A stretch of 64,000 bases of DNA from Diaporthe sp. PMI_573 (Eukaryota; Ascomycota; Sordariomycetes; Diaporthales; Diaporthaceae). The notes below the pieces were generated by a model that did no database searches, was not told the DNA's origin, and worked only from the letters and a program-made list of their open reading frames with translations. Where the stretch lies: assembly GCA_021399435.1 (NCBI GenBank), contig JAJTUP010000008.1:558001-622000 (forward strand), in the 5' to 3' direction. Position numbers and translations under genes: made by a program. The number at the start of each line of letters is the position of its first letter. The first letter of the stretch is position 1. Positions 11,082 to 24,411 of this stretch are shown here, piece by piece.

Positions 11082-12226
11082 ACCATCACCTCAGTATTTC
11101 CAGTTCTGTTCACCAGGCCGGGCTGAAGCCAACGCTTCCGGTATAAATTATGACGAGGCTGCTATTTTCGAGTGATGGCGATTCACCTAAGTCAAGTAGC
11201 AGATTTATGCCTGACTTGGTGTCAGTGTTTGTAACATAGACAGCGTCCACGCAGAGCCCAGAAGCACGGAGATATTTGAGACGAACGAGACGCAAGATAT
11301 GTGGAGAGACGAACGGGAACTCAGACATGTTTGCTTTTCGTGATTATGTATTAGTAGACAGCCCAGCGCAACATGAGGCAAACGCGGCATCTGGAGGCCG
11401 AAGATTAGTAAACAGAAAACCGAACCAACGCCCGCCCCCCTACGACAAAACTAGCCTGACCTCGGATCCTGGCCAGCTTCCCGTCCCGACCTCTTACACG
11501 TACTCGTATTCAGTGGACGCAGTCGGGCAAGGCTGGCTCAGCTTCCTCACGTCAGAGCTCACCCGGGCGCCGTCTGCTGATGCGTGCGAGTGATTCAACA
11601 GGCAAGGAGAGATGCTCCCCAGCCTCGCCTCACTGGCACTCGATATCTCATCAATGTCACATACTGCTGTCAAGCTAGCGACGCTAAGTACACGGATGTC
11701 CCATTTTTTTTCTTGACCTTGATCATCGAAGCTATCGGACGTCTAATTGTTTTACACGTTACAAAACAGTAAATAGTAGTCACTTTTGTGTCTGCTGACC
11801 TGGAAAGTAATCGACCGTGAGCTCCAAAACACCGTCCTACCGTCGCCCCGCTGCGTTGCCATGCCTGTCCTCCCTTTTCGATGTCCTGTTGCCAGTCTAA
11901 AGGAGTGAAGGAAAACCGTTCTCCCAGCCAAAAACCCCATATTATCACCCTCCACAGTCGATTCGAGTTTGCGCCGTAACTTCCGTATTATAAAGACTGG
12001 GTACAGACACCCACACCAATTTAATAATCAAGGGGTACCACCGAAAGCCCCTTTTGGAATCGTCGCTGTTTGACGGCCGAACAAGGTTCAGAAAACACGA
12101 GCCGGCAATTCTGCTGTCATGATTTGTCTTGCAGTACTTGCAAATGCAACCAACCAAGAGGCTTCTGTGCCTCCCAGCCTATGCGCGCCATCACTACTTA
12201 GTGTCCTTCCCAGCGATGTGCCCCCC
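11082..12226. other. Intergenic region, no gene seen
   Basis: 1.15 kb between the start of the DsbA-like gene and the stop of the C2H2 gene. It should hold the DsbA-like promoter and the long 3' end of the zinc-finger transcript. Short frames exist but none shows conserved composition or family motifs. Confidence 0.35.
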
Positions 12227-13825
<1,599 letters not shown>

Positions 13826-15614
13826 GATTAAGCTGGAGCCAGACAAAGGAGGCGAGTTGGACAGGCGTCACGCACGGTCCACGGGTTCGTCCGCAAGGAA
13901 ATTGCACTCCCGCAGCAAGGAAATAAGATGTGTCTTACAACACCAGAATGTTTCGGAACCCGGTGGCTGTTGGTTGCAGATGCGCTAGATGCAAGTCGCG
14001 AATCAACTGAAGCTGTTGTCAGTAAGGTTCGAGGCTGAGAGCAGAGGCGGTGAGACTGGTGGGCAATGGCGTCCCACCCCCGAAGTGATAGGTCGAACAA
14101 CAGCCGGAATGTGAATGTTTTAGAAGCCGTGACTGTTTGGAGTATATTGGTGAATGCCTCCAATTAGTGACAGCAGGCGTGCATAAGCTCCACCCCGGCC
14201 GCTCTGCCCTTCACTCGGTAGTTTGGGGTGCGGTCCTGTGAATGTGTGTAGAACAGATGAATGATGACTTACTCAAGGTGAATGCAAGGAGGAGACCACA
14301 AAGGTATCAGCTCGGCACGGGGCAGGGGGGAACCGGCGCCTGTCGTTGGCGGTTGCTGACTGCTGCACGCGGCTGAGACGGCCCTGTCTGGAGACCCTTC
14401 TTCGGGGTGGTGGTGGTGAAATGCTGGGGTGGATACCGGATTGTCGTGCACGGATCAAGGTGCAGGAAGAGGCGCGTGTTGAATTAGTAGAGATGCGCTC
14501 TGTCTGATTCCCAGCCTGGTTTTATCAATTACCATGTCAGTTCAATGCTCTCACAATTCCGATTCTCTTTCCCGCCCACAAAAATGGCGATGCTGGTGGA
14601 ACTCTGATGACGTGGCAAAGTGCAGGAGATGGCCCTGCCGACAAGCCCGGGGACAAACTCTGTCCCAGGCCTACAATCTTCGTTGGAGGGAGACAGGCCG
14701 TTTGCAAATGCTGCAGGAAGTTGACGCACCTAGTGTCTACTTTTCCACAGTGACGAAGACCCGTTTGTATTCTGTCTATTGCGGTGCACAGCGCACAGGA
14801 ACCAGGTTCAGGATCCCGTATGACCAGAGTTGATGCGCAGGGTGCCAGCTGCCCTTCGCAATTCGGCCCCAACACGTTGAATAAAGAACAGTGTCGAGAG
14901 TGGTGGTCGCAGTCGTAGAAGGGTGCCTCGGCACAAACTGTCCCTGATCACAGCCGACTGGAATTTGCACAGCCACTTTGGTTTCTCGGTATCTACTCGG
15001 ACGCGACAGAGCTGTTTGTGCCCTCGTTACGGATGGTCCTGGTGTTACCGTGGGACGTGGCAGGAGCCGTGGACGCGTGGGAAGCTCGAATCTGTGTGGC
15101 CGCTAACTGTCAAATTCTGCTTGAGCCGGTCAGCTAGGCTGGACCGAAGGGTTCAACACTTCTTATGGCACATGTGCAAGACTGCCTCAAGTGTACGAAG
15201 ATGTCGGGAGGTACAAAAGTGCTGTGAGAGTAGAGCTCTCCAGAATGTGCTTGATGGTGGGTTGCCAGGGTGGTAGGCCCGGGAGAAAGCAGGGCAACAC
15301 AGCACTTTAAGGGTTGAGAAAGGTGACGGTCAAGAATGTCGGGGTCAGGAATGTCGGGGGCTCAGATAAACAGACCGGACGCCAGAAAACTCAAATGGAA
15401 GGAGGCGAGGGAGGGTCAAGACTGATTGCACGACGCTGGTCTAGAATCCTCGGTGCGGTTTGCAGATGCAGCGATTGTCTGGGGGCGAGGAGAGGTCAGA
15501 GGTCTCGCTGCTGCTTTCCGTGTCCCACGCGTCGAATCCAAAACAATGCGATAGTCCGATGCAATGCTCCCAGTTCCAATCACGGTCCCAAGCCCTCCTC
15601 ATGGATGATAATAA
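13826..15614. other. Upstream region of the C2H2 gene
   Basis: 1.8 kb holding the promoter and probably a long 5' leader of the zinc-finger gene. CT/GA-rich patches and scattered splice-like sites occur, but I could not define a leader intron with confidence. No other gene is recognisable. Confidence 0.35.
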
Positions 15615-15669
15615 GGGGGCAGGGCAGGGCAGGGCAGGGCAGGGCAGGGCAGGGCAGGGCAAGGCAAGG
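15615..15669 (+). repeat. (AGGGC)n pentanucleotide array
   Basis: Eight perfect tandem AGGGC units at 15621-15660, preceded by GGGGGC and followed by degenerate AAGGC units. The + strand carries regularly spaced G-triplets, a pattern able to form G-quadruplexes. It lies about 1.8 kb upstream of the C2H2 regulator start. Confidence 0.95.
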
Positions 15670-18600
15670 TGTTTTGAGTCGGTAAATGAACTTACGATGT
15701 GATAATTTCCGTGGCTACGAGGGCGATGCCTTCACTCTGAATAGGCAGTGTGAAGTGTAGGTTGTCTGATGCTATGAGGCACAGACAGAGATCGGGGTCG
15801 GAGTGGGAAAGAGGAGTGTGTGGTGGTGGTGAAGTTGGTGAGGGTGGTGATAGAAAGCTGATATGACGCTCTGACGGGAAGGAGGAAGTTTTGGGTCGAG
15901 GACAAGGGGTCTTCTTAAAAATAAAATCGTACCTTATGGCCCTAGGCAGGTACTGTGCTCCAACCCACTCACTCTATTTCACTTCCAGGGTTTCCACCCG
16001 ACCATTGGCTGGGTACCGGCTTGTGTGGGCGACGCAGACAACCACGCCCTGGCAGGTACCTAACCAGCAAGCACCCTTGCCCAGGCTGCCAGACCGACAG
16101 GTCCGTTGAAACATCCCAACCTTGGGGGTGTCCAGGTGTGTGCCCAGGTGTGCAGGGGGCACCATCTGTACACAGCCGGTACTTCCACGGACAAGGGCTC
16201 CAGGGGGGGTGGACAGCAAGGCAAGCCCACCGAGCCCACCAAACCCACCAGCATCGAACCCACCAGCCCAAGCATCCACCATGTGCAGCCCAGCCCACCC
16301 CACCCCTCGGTGCACAGGGCGCTGGGGAGCTCCTTCTCTTCCGCCCGTCTGCAGCAGAGCAGAACCGAGCCGAACCCTTTTTCCCTCTCTCTGCTGCTGC
16401 TGCCCAGGCCCCCCGGCCCCAAACTAGCCAGGCCTGACTGACCAAATCGACGGACTGCCGGGGTTTCAAGTCCCATCGTCGCTTTTTTTGTGTGTCGTTG
16501 ATCGCAGCAGACCTCCCTCGCTGCCTCCCGACTGTCCCTGACCCGCCCCCCCTTCTTTCTCTCTGCCACGGTAATCGAGCCACGAACACCGAGGCCGTCC
16601 TGCTCGTCGTTTGTTTGCCTGCATGTTTGCCTGCCTGTTTCTGTCTGTCCTGCATATGCGTTGGCAGATCCTCCCAACTCAATGAATCGTCAAGATTTGC
16701 AAGATTCGGTGTCCTGAGACGCTCTCCCAAGGCTAGGGGCACCGGAAGCCAGAGCTTGCAGACCTCGATGAGACCCCCCAATCCCGCTCAACCTTGGAAC
16801 ATTCTACACTACCAGCCAAACCTTGCCTTCGGACGACGGCGGACGGACGGTCTGCGCCTGTGCCTCTGCCAAGCCTCAAGTACTCCAAGGGCTGCTATTT
16901 GGTCCCTGTGTCATGGCAACAAACTCAATCTGCCAGGCTTCGAGATGAGCCAAGCAAGCCGCGCTGTTCCAAGCTCTGCCTGCTTGCCGCCGCTCCTCAC
17001 ATGAGGGAACCTCGGACGGCCGCTTGGTACCAGCTTGGTGGTCATGCCTGGGTGACGGAGAAGACTTTCTCTGAGCAGACCCAACAGGGACTTGTCTAGC
17101 CGAGTATCTGCACCTTGCTACCATACACGGTAGTACAGCCTTCAGCCAGGTACGGCACAGGGACAGTACATTGCGTTTGACATCAGCGCTCAAATCACTG
17201 CCAGGCTGCGAACCCAGCTTGGGAGCTCAGACTCCCGTCCGATCTACCGCAAGACAGCAGAATTGTGTGATGTGACCAATCTCTCGCATCGCCTGTCTGC
17301 CATTCCCGATGCAATCGGTCGGTATTTCTCCCACAACAAACGGTCTGATGTCGATGCCGCTGCTTGAGTAGCTCCACGACCCTGCACTTCAGCTAGGGCA
17401 GAGCAGAGAGGCTTTCCCTTTGTGCACTGTGCTTTTCGACCAACGCTACTGTAACGACAACAATCTCCACATCCTACGGAGCCGGCGGCCCTGCCACGGT
17501 AGCTCCGTAAGTACTTGTGCAGTACTCAACTGCTACTGTGTAATTCTAGGAGCCTGGTCGGCTTCGACGCGCGAGAGTCCATCCGGCCGTACACCGTAAC
17601 TTTGCCAACGCGGGCGCCACGAGACATGGACCATGCTCCAGTTACGTTTAGACGATTCAGATGTGCCGCAGGCCTTCCCCATGTGGGAGGCCAGATGAAT
17701 CCCGCTCTCGAGTGTCCTGGGCCATCAGTCATGGAGCACACGGGAGCCCGCAGGCATGCACTCCGTACGTCGATTTAAAAGCAGGCCCGCGCTTCGACTC
17801 ACAGGAGACGCTCGGACGGCTGAGCAACTCAATTTGGTCTCGGAAACGAGAATGAATATGGCAAGTGAGGGGGAGCTGACGAACGGGGACAGCTACATGA
17901 CAACGCTCGTCCCTGCTGTCCAGCCCTACCTCAAGTCTCATATACATTAAGCTGAGCTGTCGCCCGCACGCTACTGTCGCCCTGTTCGAAAGCGTAAGTA
18001 GTTGAAGGGTCCTTTGAGCGCCTCGCACGCGGCCTGTTGCGGAGGCCCGCGTGCTGCCCGTCGCAGCTCTCAATCGTCGCTCACGCCTTACCGCTACTTC
18101 AGACATCCTGACAAGCAGTGGACACGACGCAAAGGGGCAACCCATCGAGAACCCGGCGGAGGAGATGAACTATCATCATCACACTTCAGGAGGGCCCCCC
18201 GGTTGCAGGGTCACATTGTCAAGGAGGGCTGTGGGGAGACTGCGCTGGCTTGTGGCTAACGCTTGGGGCAGTGACTGGGGCCTGAAATTGGCTTTGCCAG
18301 AAGCGGCAAGCTTCTGGAACCTTTCTAGAAGATATGGATCCTTCTAAAGACGGGGAGTGGAGCCGTAGCCCTGATCATCCCTGTCTCGCTAGTCGAATGT
18401 GAAATGCGAGGCAAAACTGCGGTGGGAGCAAGGACCACACCAGCATATCAGACGCTCGTTCTCGGTGCCGCCTGCGTTGGTCTTGCATACCACGAAGCGG
18501 TCAGGAAATCGACAGCGTTATTCGTTGATCAGGAGCGCCCGGCTGCAGAGATCGAGACGGATTCCAGCCTTCGAGAGATAACAGGAGCATTGGTCGGAGA

Positions 18601-20207
18601 TGAGACAGGACGGCCATGATGAAATCACTGCTCGGAAGCCTGCTTGCGCAGTCCAGGTTGGCCCGTGTCACCCCCCTCATTCGGCAATGAGTACATGAAC
18701 CTGCTTATTGTCTCGACGAACAAGCCCCCTGCAAGTCCGATTTCAACGTCGTTCCATTTCAGCCTCCCTGCTAATACATTCTACCAGCCTCCTCGGATAT
18801 TGACCTACGTCGAAACCACAAGCATGGACGACATCCAGCTCCAATCGTTGCAAACTAATCTATCCAGACCCGATTGAGGTCGCACCTGAAAAATTGAGCC
18901 CACCTACTCTTTTCATCGTGCTCGTCTTTTCCGTTCAGGGAATGAGGCTAACCCCTGCCTCAGCTCATTTGAAGGCCGGCTTTCCCGAATTGCTGGCGCT
19001 GTCCCAAGAGCCACATGAAGATCTCCGGCTAACGGACTGGACTACCCGGCAGTGCATGATATACATGTACATCCAGGTACCAGGGTATGCATTATTCCCT
19101 ACGAAATTCGGCTGAAACGGCAGGACGGTTGCGACTTGTTTGCCGTCGGCTTTGGCTTTCAGTCGTGCATATACTATCCTATACGTCATGGGAGGCTCTG
19201 CATTCTCAAAACTCATCATTTGTCTGATCACTCATCTATCAGGCATGTTCGAACCTCATCTAAAGACAGGAAGGAGACCAAGACAAGGAGAATGCTGTGA
19301 AGCCCAATCGGGCATCACACATCACTCAAGGCAGTCAACATTACAAACCAAATTTGGTTTCGTGACCATCAAATTTGAGGTGGCGCAGTTTCTAATCTCG
19401 TCCTCGCACGAAAATGTCGTTGCCCAACTGACTGCAACTACAGCAAGCTTTGTTGCGCATCTGCCGTGCACCCAACCCGGCCAATAGGCTCACAACTCAT
19501 GCCATCGGCTCATTTTCAAACCATCTTCTATTTTTGGTCGCTTTCTCCCCTACGCCGGATCTAGTAAGACTTGACAATAATTTCCTCCGTTGGTCAAGAT
19601 CGGGTTTCCACCTGTTTTCATTTCGGAGCCACTCTGCCAAAGAAGATGCTCTTTTTCGTTCGAGTCCAGGATCAATTTGATCCAAATCCCTGATGGAGAC
19701 GGATCACGGAGCTTGGCGTTGCAGCCGCAGCGACCACAAGTTGGCTCTCCTGGCCCGTGTCCGGGGCCCTCATCAGGGTCCCATTATTTCTGTCGTGGAA
19801 CGGACCGAAGGATAACAGAGTAGCCGTGCTGGATGACCGACTGACCCGGTCGTTGGAGATCGATGTGGCAGACCACCAGCTGCCCATTGTTTCTCGGGCG
19901 AGTCGGCCCTCTCCTCCTCTCCGGCCCTCAGCCCTGCGAACGGACATCAAAGCGCCATCTCAGCCCACAGACGTCGAGGATATCCCGCCCATCATACCTC
20001 AGCTTCAGCACTGGCCGACCGTGTTTCAAAGGGCGGCGCTTAGTCTGAATGTTGCAGCAGATCTCGAAACATAGATCTCGAGAGCTCTTACTTTCAGCAA
20101 AACCATCTATTGACTCGTCTCATCGGGCTCGATCCGCCTTGAGGTCCAGCTTTCAATTATGTCGGTCCTCGCGCCAATAAGCATTGCGTGAGGTATAGTT
20201 CTCGACA
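15670..20207. other. Gene-poor region, no gene recognised
   Basis: 4.5 kb with no recognisable protein domain or RNA gene. The stretch 15950-16480 is C-rich on the + strand and open in several frames on both strands at once, which reflects composition rather than coding. A cluster of TTC/GAA triplets at 18312-18344 resembles heat-shock elements. No transposase, reverse transcriptase or terminal repeat was recognised. Confidence 0.35.
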
Positions 20208-21377
20208 ATGGATAAAGGTCCCCAAACAAGAAAAAGAGCGTTGCTGGAAGCCCGTGCTCGACACACCTTTTGGCTCTGCTCTGTGCATGCAAAGTCAGCT
20301 CCTGCTTTTGGGAACCTTTCCGGTTCGTGGTTAGTGACATTGCGACCTTGCCGGAAGTCGTTTTCCTACATGCGAAACGTAACGGAAGCTTGCGTACTAG
20401 GTTCGAGGCCACAGAACCTACCTCCCTTAAAACGTGCTGGGACTTTTCGCCCTCATATCAACGCCCGGTATTGTTTGTTTGCCACGTCAAGCACTGCACG
20501 AGACAGCCAGTCTTGCATCGCGGAAAGGCAACATATACCCTGTCTGATTGGTTGGAATTCCACCGAGGGCTGGCCACCGAGAAATATCGCCTCGTATGTC
20601 GACGTCCAACCGATCACCATGTTGATGCTCATCCTGGGACAAAAGGGGCGTCAAAGCTTCGTTGCCGGTCCAAGAGTTGACTGTGAACCCAAGCGCCGGT
20701 CGGCGAACGAAGACCTCATTTCAAACCTGCGCGCATCAAAATTTTATTCGCTCACGATCCGGTACCACGGAGCGCAAATGTCAGTGATTGCCGCGGCATC
20801 AAATTGGGATCAAGAACCCAATTGCGATGAAATTGACGGCGAGCTTCGAATACGAGAACAGCCTAGGGCATACTGTTCTCGTCTACTCCGATCAGCAAGA
20901 CACACGCGGCAACGTGTTGCGCGACTCAAGGTGAGACTTGGGTCATGCTCCACGAGCTGGGACTACTCCTCGTTCCCGGCTTCGGGAAACGTCCCGCGAG
21001 TGGGGTCTTCTAGAAGCTGGGATCTTGGGGCGATGTCCATATGTAGTGTATCAGGGGTGAGCGGGCAATCCATTAGACTCCCCTGGAAATATCGCCCTAC
21101 GCACGCTCGCACACACACCCGCACCAGACACCCGCAGACGCAAATACGCACACACACTCACGCACTCACGCCTCCTCCACGTTTTCCCCAGAGCCTGGTG
21201 CTCCCGGCTCTGGCGAGACCACCTGCTGCGCCTCCGGGACTTTACAGGGTTCCGTATCTGATCAGACAGGAGAGGTCGGTGACCTGGGCCGGCGCGAGAA
21301 CGCAGTGTCTACAGGACGGCCAGAGCTTCCTTCCAGAAGGAATCCACCAGGGCCAAATTTATGATCGATTTGTATAA
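20208..21377 (+). CDS. Orphan open reading frame of 389 aa, doubtful
   Basis: An uninterrupted frame from ATG at 20208 to a stop at 21375-21377. No domain, signal peptide or membrane segment is recognised. The product is rich in Arg, Ser and Cys, which is typical of translated non-coding DNA. Its segment near residues 300-325 (His/Thr/Arg repeats) is simply a CA-rich microsatellite. On the other hand, 390 codons without a stop is long for intergenic DNA of this moderate GC content with no overlapping gene. It could be an orphan gene, an exon of an unrecognised gene, or chance. Confidence 0.15.
   Translation: MDKGPQTRKRALLEARARHTFWLCSVHAKSAPAFGNLSGSWLVTLRPCRKSFSYMRNVTEACVLGSRPQNLPPLKRAGTFRPHINARYCLFATSSTARDSQSCIAERQHIPCLIGWNSTEGWPPRNIASYVDVQPITMLMLILGQKGRQSFVAGPRVDCEPKRRSANEDLISNLRASKFYSLTIRYHGAQMSVIAAASNWDQEPNCDEIDGELRIREQPRAYCSRLLRSARHTRQRVARLKVRLGSCSTSWDYSSFPASGNVPRVGSSRSWDLGAMSICSVSGVSGQSIRLPWKYRPTHARTHTRTRHPQTQIRTHTHALTPPPRFPQSLVLPALARPPAAPPGLYRVPYLIRQERSVTWAGARTQCLQDGQSFLPEGIHQGQIYDRFV
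21107..21170 (+). repeat. CA-rich imperfect microsatellite
   Basis: Imperfect runs of CA, CACG and CACTC units (CACACACACCCGCACC and similar) inside the doubtful 389-codon frame. Confidence 0.8.
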
Positions 21378-23603
21378 TACCACCTTCAGAGCTCATATCA
21401 GAGGCGAGGGCCGAGAACAAATGGTTGCGTTAGAAGGTGATGGACGAGTTGCTGACCGGCCGGAATAGAGACATTTGTCGATTTTACTGGCAAGTCACGG
21501 CCCTTCACAATTTCTATCATTATGGTGCGAGTTTCGGCACCAGGACGAAGCAGTATTGCTACACGCAGACCCCCTTCTTTTCAAGGGAATGACCTCTTCC
21601 GTGGAAAGGAAGCACGGGCGGATGCACAATGCATAGGCATTCGGCCCCACCCCCATGCCTCTTCATCAGGTCAAGCCTGGACGAACCCGCGATACAAGCC
21701 ATATTATCAATGCAACACCAACCGGGGAACCAAGCAGAGCCGAGGCTAAACTCCCGTCCCGAACTGCAGGTTGAGTTGAGTGAAGACACAGATCTCAGCG
21801 TGAGGACTGCGCGTACACAGTAGGTGTTCTGGTACTACCAGCTGCCGGCATCGCCGTTGGCCCCGGGCGGGCGGCTGATGTGCATCGGAGGATTATGTGA
21901 CTATGGCAGACGTCAGATGGGAAATGCCTGCTCGTTCCGCTGCGATTTGCTCCCCGGGATAGGGGGATGGGTGAGGAAGAGGGGATGAAGCACAGACCGT
22001 TCCCTGTCGGTGTGTTCCAGCTTCTCTACAGAATTCCTCAAGTTAGACGCTCGCGCCAACCCCCCAAATCCGTGTACCCGGCACCGATGCTGTCATGAGT
22101 TTTGCCTCACCCTGAGCAGACTGCACACCACTTCCGAGTCTGGCCGTTGGCCAACCGGACTTTTCGCAGCAGAGACTCCCAGCCATCTCTCCCCGCTGCC
22201 CAGCGTGCAGGGTCATCCCCGAGAACCACGCAGAAGCCGCTTGCGCAAGATCTTGTCTCAACCGCGCATCGCCGTTGACCGTTGGCCCCCCCGGCCCCCC
22301 CAGAGTTCATCTTCTCTCACGCTCCAATCGCAGTGTAGATCCTGGGTTGTATTCGATCTCCGCCAGATCCGAGGTAGCTTCTAGCGGCGTAAAGTCCCCT
22401 TTCCCCCATATCCCGCCCCGGGCTACCATGTGGATCTCACCGAGACCGTTGCATTTCCTTCCATGAGAGAGCACCCTGTAGGCATATCGGACGAGTCGTC
22501 CTCTGGTCAATGCTGACGGGCGAGGCCGAGACGTGCGCGCCGCGGTCCTATCTGCAGTTTCAGAACAGGAGGGCGAGTACTGTAGAATTAATAATAATAC
22601 CACATGTATTATTAGATGTTGGTGACCAAGCCGGGGCAGCGCGGTGAATCTGATTATACTTCTGTCCCCACGGTATTCTGACTGCTATATGCCGGTCCGG
22701 AGTTACTCGCCTCGGTGGCGCTCGAGCGGCCCTACAGTATCAGCCCGTCGGGATCGGGGCGTCGCCTCGGCAAGAGTTGTTTACCCGCTGAGATGTGTTT
22801 GGTCGCCACGTGCATGTGACTTCATCTATGTGATTGTAGAATGTTGGCTTTGTAGCAGAGACGCATTATATGACATTGCTCTTGGGCTGAAGACTCGGCC
22901 CACGGAGAGCGTTCCCGTGCGCGGGAGAATCGAGCAGAGCCTCAGGTGAGGCATGTCCAGCCTCACAAGGCGACATCAGGTGAACCGGGACCATGTATGC
23001 ACCTGGCCCCTGAGACGTTAGTGATGCGACTCGTATAGCCAGGGACAGCGACTTCAGGCCGGTGGAGAAGCAGCACCAGCAAGAGGGCAATCGATGCTCC
23101 AACCCAGCCCTGGAGGGTCTAGATCGACCGATAGATCTGGCTGAAGTGGCTCGGTCCGTTGTTGAAAGTCTTGACTTGTTACGAGTGCCCTAGCCATATG
23201 CCTGCCCATCCATAAAAGTAATATCACCAAGGCTGGGCTGTGGCCGCGGCTCAATGTGGAGGACCAAAGCCGGCTGGGTGGAACAACTCAAGATAAACTA
23301 GTCATCACCAAGTGCGCAGACCTGGCTGCTCTTTATGAGTGGTGAGAGGTGGGATTGAGAAGCATTGCCATTCCTTGGGCAGCCCTGATCTTCGACCTGA
23401 CCCCATAAGCCTTACTGTCCAACGAGAGTCCCTAGATTTTGAATAGATGTAGTACAAGAAGCTGAGTATCAACATGGACGAACAAGTACACATCTCCATG
23501 TGGCCTGCGAATGCCTCGCGGCAAAGATTCCGATGTATCCATTCCCAACCTTTTTGCTCGGCCACCACTTTATAGATTTCGCCTGCACATCGAGGCGGTG
23601 TCC
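21378..23603. other. Gene-poor region, no gene recognised
   Basis: 2.2 kb ending at the stop codon of the DHBP synthase gene. Only short frames without family features are present; the 3' end of the RIB3 transcript must lie in the last few hundred bases. Confidence 0.35.
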
Positions 23604-24411
23604 TCACGCCGAACCGTTCACGTCCAGCTTCCCCTCCGTCTTCTCCACGTAGTTGACCAGGTCCTCAATAGTGCACACCTTGAGCCCCCACCTCCTGGCG
23701 AAGGCGATACACTTCTCGCCCCTCAGCATTCCCGGCTCCCTGAATATAGCCTGGCCCTCGACCTCCTCGCCGTCGTCGACGAGCTCGCAGATGACTCCCG
23801 CGGGGGCCTTGCCCGCGAGGCGGCAGAACTCGGTGGCGGCCTCGGTGTGGCCTCTCCGCTGCCTGACGCCCCCCGGGCGGGCGCGCAGGGGCAAGACGTG
23901 GCCCGGCCTGCGGAAGGAGGCCGGGGTGGCGGACGGGTCGGCGAGGGTGCGGCAGGTCAGAGCCCTGTCGCGGGCGCTGATGCCCGTGGTGACGGATGGG
24001 TCGGCAGAGTCGACGGTCAGGGTGTAGGCGGTTGCGCGGGGGTCCTCGTTGTCGCTCACCATCTGGGGAAGGTCGAGGCGCGTGGTCATGTCGGGGAGCA
24101 GCGGCGCGCACACGTAGCCCGAGCTGTGGCGCACCATGAAGGCCATCTGCTCCGTGGTGATGTCCTGGGCGGCGATGATCAGGTCGGCCTCGTTCTCGCG
24201 GCCTGGGTCGTCGAGGACCACTATGAACTGCCCATCGCCTGCGGCAGAGGGGGAAAAAGAGTCAGTACTGCTGTCTTGTTACGGTAGAGAAGTGAATGCG
24301 CGGGAGGCTTGAATGGGCATGTGATTTGTACGTACGGAAGGCTTGGATGGTGTCGGGTATCGAGTCGAACTCGGACCGGTCGAGGGTTGTGGACGGCATT
24401 ATAGATCCCAT
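23604..24411 (-). CDS. RIB3: 3,4-dihydroxy-2-butanone 4-phosphate synthase
   Basis: Exons 24411-24336 and 24238-23604 give 236 aa; an in-frame ATG at 24399 would remove four residues. The 97-nt intron (GTACGT...CCGCAG) splits the Arg codon of AFRDGQFIVVLDD. Diagnostic motifs are DDPGRENEADLI (the acidic metal and substrate loop), MVRHSSGYVCAPL, GISARDRALTCRTL, RRPGHVLPLRARPGGV, RRGHTEAA and the C-terminal EPGMLRGEKCIAFARRWG. The enzyme makes the four-carbon unit of riboflavin from ribulose 5-phosphate. Only the synthase domain is present; there is no fused GTP cyclohydrolase II, as is usual in fungi. It is divergent from COQ3, and riboflavin kinase lies 14 kb downstream. Confidence 0.96.

Noticed and set aside
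14236..14272. Possible leader intron of the C2H2 gene
   Set aside because: It has GTAAGT and CACAG ends on the - strand but would be 37 nt, shorter than any credible intron seen here.
15969..16781. 270-codon frame on the - strand
   Set aside because: At least five frames on both strands are open here at once; the sequence is C-rich, and the product is Trp/Gly/Cys-rich nonsense.
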